Shown: positions 33,261 through 40,342 of the stretch, piece after piece
Position numbering within the stretch: position 1 is the first letter of the stretch
Layout: each line of letters opens with the position of its first letter
Assembly (NCBI RefSeq): GCF_003416895.1
Contig: NZ_QVIO01000010.1
Coordinates: 124,001-188,000 of the forward strand
Reading direction: 5' to 3'
DNA: 64,000 nucleotides
Source: Duganella sp. BJB476
Lineage (GTDB): Bacteria; Pseudomonadota; Gammaproteobacteria; Burkholderiales; Burkholderiaceae_D
Translations under genes and position numbers: made by a program
The notes under the pieces: generated by a model
Database searches by the model: none
Told to the model about the DNA's origin: nothing
Seen by the model: the letters and a program-made list of their open reading frames with translations, nothing else

Positions 33261-34583
33261 ATGACAAAACTTCACAGCCATTACGAGAGTCTCAACGTCA
33301 CGCGCGACGCCCCCCCAGAGGTCATCCGCGCCGCCTATCGTTCACTATCTCAAAAGCATCACCCCGATAAAAATAGCGGGAACCATCATGCCGAGCAAAT
33401 GATGGCGCGCTTGAACGCCGCGTACAGCGTGTTGTCTGATGCGGATCAACGGGAACTGTACGATTTGCAGATCCTGAGCGAGCAGCGCGCCCGTGAAATG
33501 CATTTCGGCGTGCACAGCACCGTCGACCTGAGCGACCCCACCGTCGTCTATACGCCGTTTGACATGGACGAGTCGGGCCGGGCCAGCCGCCCGGCGCCGG
33601 GAACGTCGGCTCGCAAGCCAGGGAAAAGCATGGATGCCTGGCTCGCCTTCATCCACAAGCACGCGCAAGGCCGCAGCGTACGCAATACCGCCCTGCTGAT
33701 CGGTTTCTTATTCGTGGCCATCGCACTGGTCTTATGGTTGGTCTGGAAAGACAACCAATCGATGATGCGCCTTGAACAGGCGGCCATGTATGCCCCGGCC
33801 CCGGAACCATTGGCTCCGGCCACGAGCAATGACGCCAAAACCAAGTCGTCGGGCGTGCGCGAGATCCAGGTGTCGGGGCCGTCCGGCCTGGGAGTGGACT
33901 CGGCCGAGATACCAAAGCCTGCCGCAGCGCCAAAAGCGCCGCCGGCGCCGGCCCCCGCCAGCAAGGCCTCCGAATACGAGCGCCTGACCGCCATGTTGAA
34001 GAGCATGGGATTGGGTCTGCACAAGCTGGACGTGCCTGCCCAGGCTTCCACCGCCAAGCAGCCGCCTTTGCCGGCGAAAGCAGCCGAACCGGCCAAAGCG
34101 GTTGAAGCGCCAAAGGCGAGTGCCGCACCACCAGCGCCGGCGCTGGCAGCCAAACCCGCGCCAGCGCCCGAAGCGGTCCGGGAGGCTGAGCGTCCGGTCG
34201 CGGCCGAGCCTGCGCGCAGCGAGGCCAAGCCCGTGGCGGACGCCAGCCGGGCCAGCGCGCCGCCGGCCGCCAGCACCAATACCGCCAGCGCCAGCCGTGC
34301 CGCACCGCGCACCGCCGTCATCGTCGATGCACGCGCTTGCGTGCCGCCCAAATATCCAGCCAATTCCTACCTGAGCGGCGAAAGCGGCTCGGTGCTGCTG
34401 GCGCTGCTGGTGGGGAATGACGGCCGGGTGCTCGAATCGAAAGTACAGAAGTCCAGCGGCTTCCCCGATCTCGACAAGGCGGCGCGCAAAGCGCTCGCAC
34501 AGTGCAAGTTCAAACCGGCCGGCAGCGACGGCCAGGGCGAGCCGGTCTGGGCGACCATGACCTATGTGTGGTCGCTGGACTGA
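33261..34583 (+). CDS. J-domain / membrane helix / TonB C-terminal domain fusion protein
   Basis: A 440-residue protein with an unusual order of domains. Residues 1-70 are a J-domain with the HPD motif at 34-36 (HHPDKN). One membrane helix lies at about 143-162. A Pro/Ala/Lys-rich linker, like that of TonB, fills about 180-350. Residues about 352-440 are a TonB C-terminal domain (PPKYPANSYLSGESGSVLLA, then DLDKAARKALAQCKFKPAG). The J-domain would face the cytoplasm and the TonB part the periplasm. No exbB/exbD is adjacent. Both domain matches look secure; the combined function is unknown. Confidence 0.85.
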   Translation: MTKLHSHYESLNVTRDAPPEVIRAAYRSLSQKHHPDKNSGNHHAEQMMARLNAAYSVLSDADQRELYDLQILSEQRAREMHFGVHSTVDLSDPTVVYTPFDMDESGRASRPAPGTSARKPGKSMDAWLAFIHKHAQGRSVRNTALLIGFLFVAIALVLWLVWKDNQSMMRLEQAAMYAPAPEPLAPATSNDAKTKSSGVREIQVSGPSGLGVDSAEIPKPAAAPKAPPAPAPASKASEYERLTAMLKSMGLGLHKLDVPAQASTAKQPPLPAKAAEPAKAVEAPKASAAPPAPALAAKPAPAPEAVREAERPVAAEPARSEAKPVADASRASAPPAASTNTASASRAAPRTAVIVDARACVPPKYPANSYLSGESGSVLLALLVGNDGRVLESKVQKSSGFPDLDKAARKALAQCKFKPAGSDGQGEPVWATMTYVWSLD

Positions 34584-34656
34584 CATCCAGGCGCGCGTAT
34601 CAGGATCGCTACTGTCATAATGCTGTCAATAATTATTGTTGGCATCTGGACGATTC

Positions 34657-35466
34657 ATGAAATTCGGCATTTTCGCGGTGAGTTTCGCCATCAGCATCGG
34701 GCTGGCCCATGAGGCGGCGGCCTGCGAACCGGTACGAGTAGGCTACCTTGACCAGGAAAGGCCTCCATACTGGCTGGGAACCGGCGCCGAAGTACCGGCC
34801 AAGCCCGGCGCGTCGGCGGAACTGGTGCAGCGCTTCGCCGCCAGCACGGGATGCCAGGCGGACTTGAAACGCCTGCCGGTGATGCGCATCAAGCCGGCCC
34901 TGATCGCCGGCGAAATAGCGTTCGCCCCGATGGACTCCAGCGCCGCGAACACCGCCGGCATCGTCTTCCCGCTCGACAAAAACCATCAACCGGACACTGC
35001 GCGCGCGCTGGCGCTGAACATCATCGTCTTCGTCCGCAGCGCCGACCGGATACCGCCCACCACCGACCCTTCCCGGTATTTTCAAAACCGCCCGCTGGGC
35101 ATCACCCTGGGGTCGAGCTACAAGGCCCGCATGCAGGGCCTGGGCCTGAAAATCGACAGCGGCGCGGTCGATATCGCGCGCAATCTCGAGAAGCTCAGGC
35201 TCAACAGAATCGACGGCTTCGCGGTCTCAGTCACCTCGCCGAACGACATGGACGCCTACATCGCGCAAAAGTACAAGGGCGCCATCGTCAGGCTGCCGCA
35301 GCCGATTTTTTCCGACCACATCTGGCTGGCCGCCAGCGCCAGCTACTACGCCGCCCACACCGCCCAGGTGGAGAAAATGTGGACCTGGCTGGGCTCAGCC
35401 GGCGTGCGGGAATTTTCCGTACTGCTCAAGGAGTATGCGGAACTGCCGCCGCCGGCATCCAGATAA
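34657..35466 (+). CDS. Periplasmic solute-binding protein family 3-like
   Basis: A 269-residue exported protein: signal peptide about 1-22 (AHEAAAC), then a type II periplasmic binding fold beginning VRVGYLDQERPPYWLG. DLKRLPVMRIKPALIAGEIAFAPM and LGITLGSSYKARMQGLG (quoted in parts) fit extracellular solute-binding family 3. No permease or ATPase gene is near, so it may act as a sensor or a leftover binding protein. Related in type to the 53259-53984 gene. Confidence 0.75.
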   Translation: MKFGIFAVSFAISIGLAHEAAACEPVRVGYLDQERPPYWLGTGAEVPAKPGASAELVQRFAASTGCQADLKRLPVMRIKPALIAGEIAFAPMDSSAANTAGIVFPLDKNHQPDTARALALNIIVFVRSADRIPPTTDPSRYFQNRPLGITLGSSYKARMQGLGLKIDSGAVDIARNLEKLRLNRIDGFAVSVTSPNDMDAYIAQKYKGAIVRLPQPIFSDHIWLAASASYYAAHTAQVEKMWTWLGSAGVREFSVLLKEYAELPPPASR

Positions 35467-35477
35467 ATCCGACAGGC

Positions 35478-36227
35478 TTACGCCACCGACCGCGCTTTGC
35501 GGCGCGCCATCCAGCCGACCAGTGCCATGCCGCCGATCAGCATGCCGTAAGTCGATGGTTCCGGCACGGCGGTGATCCTCACGTTGTCGATCGCGATGTC
35601 GAAGTTGGTGTAGCCGTAGAGATATCCGGGCTGCAAGGTCGTGAACACGACCTCATCGACACTGGCCAGCACGCTGGCGAAGGTGCGGCCGGCCGGTAGC
35701 GTCGGCCCATGCGCATCGGGGCCGCCGTAGCCGCCCCAACCGGCAGGCAGCACCGTCGAGTTGGTGTCACCGATAGTCACCGACAAATGCTGCCAGCCCT
35801 TGGTCGAATCGATACTGCCGAGGTTGTAGAACACGCTGGTGTACGGCAAGCCGGAAGGCGTGTTGTCGTAGTCGCGCAGCTCGACGATCACGTTGCGCGA
35901 CACCTCGCGGTTGAAGAAGTAGATCTGCTGCGCTGAAATATCCAGGCCCAGGGTCACGCCCGGCAGCTTGGTGTAATCGCCGAGGAAGGCCTGGTTGTGG
36001 CTGGTGCCCCAGGTCACGCCAAAGTTTTCGATCACGGTGCGCAGGGCCGGCGCGCCATGGCCCATGCCGGTGTCGATGCCGGAACCGCCGTTGCCGTCGA
36101 GGGGCTGCATGCCCCACCAGCCTTCCAGCCCCTTGGAGAAGTCAACGGTCGCGGAATGCGGCACGGCCATCGCCGCACCGCCGACCAGGGACAGCAACAA
36201 CGCCATCATTGCTTTATTCAAAGTCAT
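35478..36227 (-). CDS. PEP-CTERM sorting domain protein 1
   Basis: A 249-residue exported protein. The signal peptide ends near residue 21 (AAMA). The mature part (about 22-220) is a beta-rich, jelly-roll-like domain with no recognised catalytic motif (VDFSKGLEGWWGMQPLDGNG near its start). The C-terminus VPEPSTYGMLIGGMALVGWM followed by ARRK is a full PEP-CTERM tag, recognised by exosortase. Such proteins are surface-exposed, often with biofilm or floc formation. The ribosome site is AAGGAAA. Divergent from PEP-CTERM gene 2. Confidence 0.88.
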   Translation of the reverse strand: MTLNKAMMALLLSLVGGAAMAVPHSATVDFSKGLEGWWGMQPLDGNGGSGIDTGMGHGAPALRTVIENFGVTWGTSHNQAFLGDYTKLPGVTLGLDISAQQIYFFNREVSRNVIVELRDYDNTPSGLPYTSVFYNLGSIDSTKGWQHLSVTIGDTNSTVLPAGWGGYGGPDAHGPTLPAGRTFASVLASVDEVVFTTLQPGYLYGYTNFDIAIDNVRITAVPEPSTYGMLIGGMALVGWMARRKARSVA

Positions 36228-36718
36228 GGTTTTTTCCTTTACACACAGGTTAGAGGGATACCGCTAACACCACACCGTCCGTTCGGCCGCGCGCTGTAGC
36301 ACGTTGCCAAGGTTGAAAACGCCTAAAAATTAGCGTTTTCATAAGCCGGTGTGAGGCCGATTCTGTGATCGGCGAACCCGTCTGTCAAAGACAACACCAC
36401 ACTAAATTGTAAGGAAAATGTAACCAAGTTTCTCAGTGATCAACCGCTATTCCTAGTGGAAACTTGTAACTGACAGTTAGCGAACGGGCGAAAAGCCGCC
36501 GCTCTCCTATGAGGAAATAATTTAAACATCAAGCAAATTTGACCGCCCGGAAAAGAACAAACGCCGTCACCGGCGGCCAGCACCGGCGGCGGAAAAATGT
36601 TTGTTTTTTGCTACAGTGGCTGGCGACAAAAAGATATCATTTTTGTCATTTATCAAATACACTTGCGGAGAAATATCAATATTACAACACTCATGATCGT
36701 CTAAAGGATATGCCTCCC
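36228..36718. other. 490-bp AT-rich intergenic region between divergent PEP-CTERM genes
   Basis: No gene is supported. It holds several dyads: GAAAACGC / GCGTTTTC (36315-36340, 10-nt centre), GCCGAT / ATCGGC (36356-36373) and CAAGTTTC / GAAACTTG (36425-36466, 26-nt centre). It is more AT-rich than its surroundings. No convincing sigma-54 site, which often controls PEP-CTERM genes, was found. Confidence 0.6.
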
Positions 36719-37288
36719 ATGAACTCGATCTTCCGCAAAATGCTGCTCTCGCTGGCGGCCACGTTGGCGCTGCCACTGGCCGCCCAGGCCTCGCCGATCA
36801 CCCTGAATTACTCGATCACCGGCAGCACGACCTACACCTACGAATTCACCCTGACACTGGACAACCACGATTCCAGCTGGGCAGCAGGCCAGAACTTCAA
36901 CTGGTTCATCTTTGGCGATGGCCACGCGGGCACGCCCACGCCCCTGACCAACTTTGTCGGCGACCCGAGTTCATTGCCGATCGGTCCATTCACCTCCTAT
37001 AACACCAGCAGCGGCGGACATAATGGTCCTACCTTACTGGACTACTCCAACGGCTCTTACACCGGCTGGGTCCCCAGCGCAGTCGGCGATGCCCTGCACT
37101 GGAAAGGCACGTCGACCGCCTCACTCGGCCAAGGACAGCTTCTGTGGAGCAACCTGGCTGGCAACGGACACAATGCCTCTTTCGAAGTAGGCGTGCTCAA
37201 CGCAGTACCTGAGCCGGAAACCTACGGCATGCTGCTGGCCGGACTTGCCCTGCTCGGTGTCGCGGCGCGCAGAAAGTCTGCCGTCTAG
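36719..37288 (+). CDS. PEP-CTERM sorting domain protein 2
   Basis: A 189-residue exported protein. Signal peptide about 1-23 (AAQA), then a beta-rich domain with many Ser/Thr/Gly/Asn residues, and a C-terminal tag VPEPETYGMLLAGLALLGVA followed by ARRK. An AAAGGA ribosome site is about 10 bp before ATG 36719; ATG 36710 is too close to it. The stop overlaps the LysR stop by 4 bp. It may form a functional pair with the divergent PEP-CTERM gene through their shared control region. Confidence 0.85.
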   Translation: MNSIFRKMLLSLAATLALPLAAQASPITLNYSITGSTTYTYEFTLTLDNHDSSWAAGQNFNWFIFGDGHAGTPTPLTNFVGDPSSLPIGPFTSYNTSSGGHNGPTLLDYSNGSYTGWVPSAVGDALHWKGTSTASLGQGQLLWSNLAGNGHNASFEVGVLNAVPEPETYGMLLAGLALLGVAARRKSAV

Positions 37289-38175
37289 GCCAGCTTCAAC
37301 TGGTTGACGAACCACCGCCCGGCCGGACCGGGCGGATGGTCGCGCATGTGGATGGCGTGCATCGAGAAGCCCGGCCCCAGCGGCGCATGCGCCTCCAGCG
37401 CGATGCGCACCAGCTTGCCGGTGCGCAGGTCTTCCTCCACCATGTGCAGCGGCATATAGCCCCAGCCCAGGCCGGCGCGCAGGAAGGCATGCTTGGCGCC
37501 GAGGTCGGCCAGCCGCCAGGTCTGCGCCGCCACCACGCCGAAGTTGCGGCCGGCCGTCAGCGTCGAGCGGTCGGTCAGCACCAGTTGCACGTGCTGCGCG
37601 GCTTGCACTTGCGGAATCTCCCCTGGCGCCGCAGCCAGCGGATGGCATGGCGCCACCACGCACACCGCCGTCACGCTGAGCAGGAATTCGGCCGCGCAAC
37701 CGGGCGGGATTTCCGGCAGTGAACCGATGATCGCCACCCGGCAACTGCCGGCGAGCAGCGGCTGCACCACCGCCCCCAGCGCTTCCACGTACAGCCGCAG
37801 CGGCGTGGTGGGAAATTCCGCCTTGAACGCCTGCACCGCCGCCGTCAGCGTGGCGATCGGGAACATCACATCGACGGCCACCGCCAGTTCCGGCTCCAGC
37901 CCCTCGGCCAGCGTGCGCGCCTTAGCCTTGAACGCATCCATGCCGCCGACGGCGGCGCGCGCCTGCTCCAGCAGCGCCCTGCCTGCCTCGGTCAGCTGCG
38001 GATAGCGGCCGGTGCGTTCGAACAGCGCGAAGCCCACCTGCTGCTCCAGGTTGGCCAGCGTGGTGCTGACCACCGACTGCGCCCGGCGCAGCTTGCGGCC
38101 GGCGGCCGAGAAACTTCCTTCGTCCGCTGCGGCGATAAAAGTGCGCAGCTGGTCCATCGACATGGCGTCAAGCAT
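37285..38175 (-). CDS. LysR-family transcriptional regulator (pirin-side)
   Basis: A 296-residue LysR regulator: winged HTH at about 7-66 (FSAAGRKLRRAQSVVSTTLANLEQ in two parts: FSAAGRKLRRAQS, VVSTTLANLEQ) and an effector-binding domain at about 92-296. The AAGGAG ribosome site is strong. It is divergent from pirin-doxX with a shared 105-bp region, so it most likely controls these and itself. Effector unknown. Confidence 0.92.
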   Translation of the reverse strand: MLDAMSMDQLRTFIAAADEGSFSAAGRKLRRAQSVVSTTLANLEQQVGFALFERTGRYPQLTEAGRALLEQARAAVGGMDAFKAKARTLAEGLEPELAVAVDVMFPIATLTAAVQAFKAEFPTTPLRLYVEALGAVVQPLLAGSCRVAIIGSLPEIPPGCAAEFLLSVTAVCVVAPCHPLAAAPGEIPQVQAAQHVQLVLTDRSTLTAGRNFGVVAAQTWRLADLGAKHAFLRAGLGWGYMPLHMVEEDLRTGKLVRIALEAHAPLGPGFSMHAIHMRDHPPGPAGRWFVNQLKLA

Positions 38176-38193
38176 ATATCTACTCCTTGGATA

Positions 38194-38230
38194 CTATCCA
38201 TCCAATTATATAGGCTATTCAGATGGGTAG
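38194..38230. promoter_or_regulatory. Dyad between LysR and pirin genes
   Basis: CTATCCATC and GATGGGTAG are complementary at eight of nine positions across a 19-nt centre. It lies midway between the divergent starts, where a LysR operator is expected. Confidence 0.5.
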
Positions 38231-38280
38231 CGCCGACCTAAGATGCTCTCCATGCACTGCAACAAACAAGGAGCAAGCAA

Positions 38281-39093
38281 ATGAACCGCAACATCGCATT
38301 CCGCACCAAAGGCAACACCCGCGGCCCCATCACCCGCCTGGCGAGTCCCGGCGACGTGGGCCAGTTGATCAAACCGTTCGTCTTCCTCGACCGCTTCCGC
38401 ATGGAAGCCAGCCGTGGCGGCAAGATGGGCATGCATCCGCATTCCGGCATCGCCACCACCACCGTCATCATGGAAGGCGCGATGGCTTACCGCGAAACCA
38501 CCGGCAGCGAAGGCGTGCTGCACACCGGCGGCGTCGAGTGGATGAGCGCAGGCAATGGCGTCTGGCACGACGGCGGTCCCGCCGAGAACGTGCCGGTGCA
38601 CGGCTTCCAGCTGTGGCTTGCACTGCCGCCGGAAGATGAAAACGGTCCGGCGCACAGCCAGTACCTGGCGGCGGAGCACGTGACCAGCAGCGGCCCTGCG
38701 CGGGTGATCCTCGGCAGCTACGGCGACGCCGCCAGCCGCATCCAGCCGCGCGCTTCGCTGACCTATCTGCACGTGAAGCTGCGTGATGGCGAACGCTGGA
38801 GCTATCAGCCGCCAGCCGGCCATGACGTGGCCTGGGTCGCGGTGGCGGACGGTGCGCTGCACGTGGGCGACGCGGTGATCGGCCGCGAGCTGGCGGTGTT
38901 CGAGGAAGGCGGCCAGGCCATCGACTTCGTCGCTGAAGGCGCGACGGAATTCGTGCTCGGCTCGGCGGTCAAACATCCGCACGAACTGGTCACAGGCTAT
39001 TACTCGGTACACACCAGCGAGGCCGCACTGGCGCAAGGCGAAACAGAAATCGAACGCATCGGCACTCAACTGCGCTCGGCAAATTTGATGTAA
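38281..39093 (+). CDS. Pirin-family protein
   Basis: A bicupin-fold protein of 270 residues. The N-terminal pirin domain contains the metal-binding histidines (GMHPHSGIATTTVIM) and the conserved EWMSAGNGVWHDGGP, then a Pirin_C-like domain from about 165. Some pirins are quercetinases and others bind regulators; the role here is open. A strong ribosome site (AAGGAG) lies 7 bp upstream. The doxX gene follows by 24 bp, forming a two-gene unit opposite a LysR regulator. Confidence 0.92.
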   Translation: MNRNIAFRTKGNTRGPITRLASPGDVGQLIKPFVFLDRFRMEASRGGKMGMHPHSGIATTTVIMEGAMAYRETTGSEGVLHTGGVEWMSAGNGVWHDGGPAENVPVHGFQLWLALPPEDENGPAHSQYLAAEHVTSSGPARVILGSYGDAASRIQPRASLTYLHVKLRDGERWSYQPPAGHDVAWVAVADGALHVGDAVIGRELAVFEEGGQAIDFVAEGATEFVLGSAVKHPHELVTGYYSVHTSEAALAQGETEIERIGTQLRSANLM

Positions 39094-39117
39094 TCCAACT
39101 CACGAAAAGGAAATATC

Positions 39118-39534
39118 ATGAACAACGCTAACACTTCCGTCATCCCTGCAATCGGCCGCGTCCTGATGGCCACCATCTTCGTCATGAGCGGCATCGGCAA
39201 GCTGGCCGCGCCGGCCGCCACGATGGGCTATATCGCCTCGTCCGGCCTGCCGTTGCCGATGCTGGCTTTGGTGATCGCCATCGCCGTCGAATTGGGCGGT
39301 GGCCTGCTGCTGGCACTGGGTATCCAGACCCGCCTGGTGGCGGCCGGACTGGCGGCGTTTTCCATCGTCACCGGCCTGGCCTTCCACCACGCGGTGGGCG
39401 ACCAGAACCAGATGATCCACCTGCTGAAAAACATCGCCATGGCAGGCGGCCTGCTGCAAGTGGTGGCCTTCGGCGCCGGCGCCTACAGCTTCGACAACCG
39501 CCGCGCCGTCAGCGGTGGCCGTCAACCGGCGTAA
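39118..39534 (+). CDS. DoxX-family membrane protein
   Basis: A 138-residue protein with four hydrophobic segments (about 9-30, 48-70, 75-95, 105-128). The start IPAIGRVLMATIFVMSGIGK and the GLLLALGIQTRLVAAGLA region are typical of the DoxX/SURF4-like family. Function in bacteria is uncertain, often linked with redox stress or quinone-linked pathways. Co-transcribed with pirin; convergent with the PEP-mutase-like gene, 5 bp apart. Confidence 0.9.
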   Translation: MNNANTSVIPAIGRVLMATIFVMSGIGKLAAPAATMGYIASSGLPLPMLALVIAIAVELGGGLLLALGIQTRLVAAGLAAFSIVTGLAFHHAVGDQNQMIHLLKNIAMAGGLLQVVAFGAGAYSFDNRRAVSGGRQPA

Positions 39535-39539
39535 TCAGC

Positions 39540-40331
39540 TCAGGCGATAAACAGCTTTTGCAGGTCGCCGTACGGCATCGCTTTTTCAACCAGTGGACCG
39601 GCGCTGCCGGTGGCCAGGAAGTCCTTGGCCATGCCGGCGGCGACCGCCCACAAGGCTTGCGAAATACCCGAGCCTGCGCTCAGGCGGCGCACGCCCAACT
39701 GGTGCAGTTCGTCAGCGGACGGCACGCCCGGCCAGTCCATCACATTGACCGGCAAGCCGGCGCCGGCCACCACCGCCTTGATCTCGTCGACCTTGCAGAT
39801 GCCCGGCACGAACAGGCTGTCGGCGCCGGCTTCCTTGTAGAGCGCGGCGCGCTTCAGCACCTCGGCCACGCGTTCACCTTCCGGCGCCAGGCCTTTCAGA
39901 TAAACGTCGGTGCGGGTGTTGATGAAGATCTCCTTGCCCGACTGCGCCGCCAGCCTCTTGATGGCGGTGATTTTCGCGGCCAGCAATTGCGGCGCGTCCT
40001 TGCCGTCTTCCAGGTTGATGCCGGCAACGCCGACCTCGATCAGGCGCAGCACGGTTTGCGCGACCGCGCTGGCGTCGTCCGAATAACCGTTTTCGATATC
40101 CACCGACAGCGGCACCGTCAACACGCGGGCGATGCTGGCGGCGACGTTGATCGCCACCTCGGCCGGCATCTGGCCGCCGTCGGCATAGCCGGCGGCCCAG
40201 GCCACGCCGGCGCTGGTGGTGGCGATGGCCGGCGCGCCCAGGCTTTCAAACAATCTTGCGCTGCCGGCGTCCCAGGCGTTAGGCAGGTGCAGCAGTTTAC
40301 TTCCGTCGTGCAGTTTCTTGAAATCGCTCAT
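39540..40331 (-). CDS. Isocitrate lyase / phosphoenolpyruvate mutase family protein
   Basis: A 263-residue TIM-barrel protein. Family landmarks are LHLPNAWDAGSARLFE, TTSAGVAWAAGYADG, SVDIENGYSDD (metal-binding Asp), INLEDG and INTRTDVYL. The KKCGH-type catalytic cysteine loop of isocitrate or methylisocitrate lyase is absent, so it is nearer the PEP mutase/oxaloacetate-hydrolase-like branch; the substrate is unknown. The ribosome site is GGAG. It starts 11 bp after polB on the same strand and so should share the SOS promoter of polB, which is unexpected for such an enzyme. Confidence 0.85.
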   Translation of the reverse strand: MSDFKKLHDGSKLLHLPNAWDAGSARLFESLGAPAIATTSAGVAWAAGYADGGQMPAEVAINVAASIARVLTVPLSVDIENGYSDDASAVAQTVLRLIEVGVAGINLEDGKDAPQLLAAKITAIKRLAAQSGKEIFINTRTDVYLKGLAPEGERVAEVLKRAALYKEAGADSLFVPGICKVDEIKAVVAGAGLPVNVMDWPGVPSADELHQLGVRRLSAGSGISQALWAVAAGMAKDFLATGSAGPLVEKAMPYGDLQKLFIA

Positions 40332-40342
40332 GCTATCTCCGT

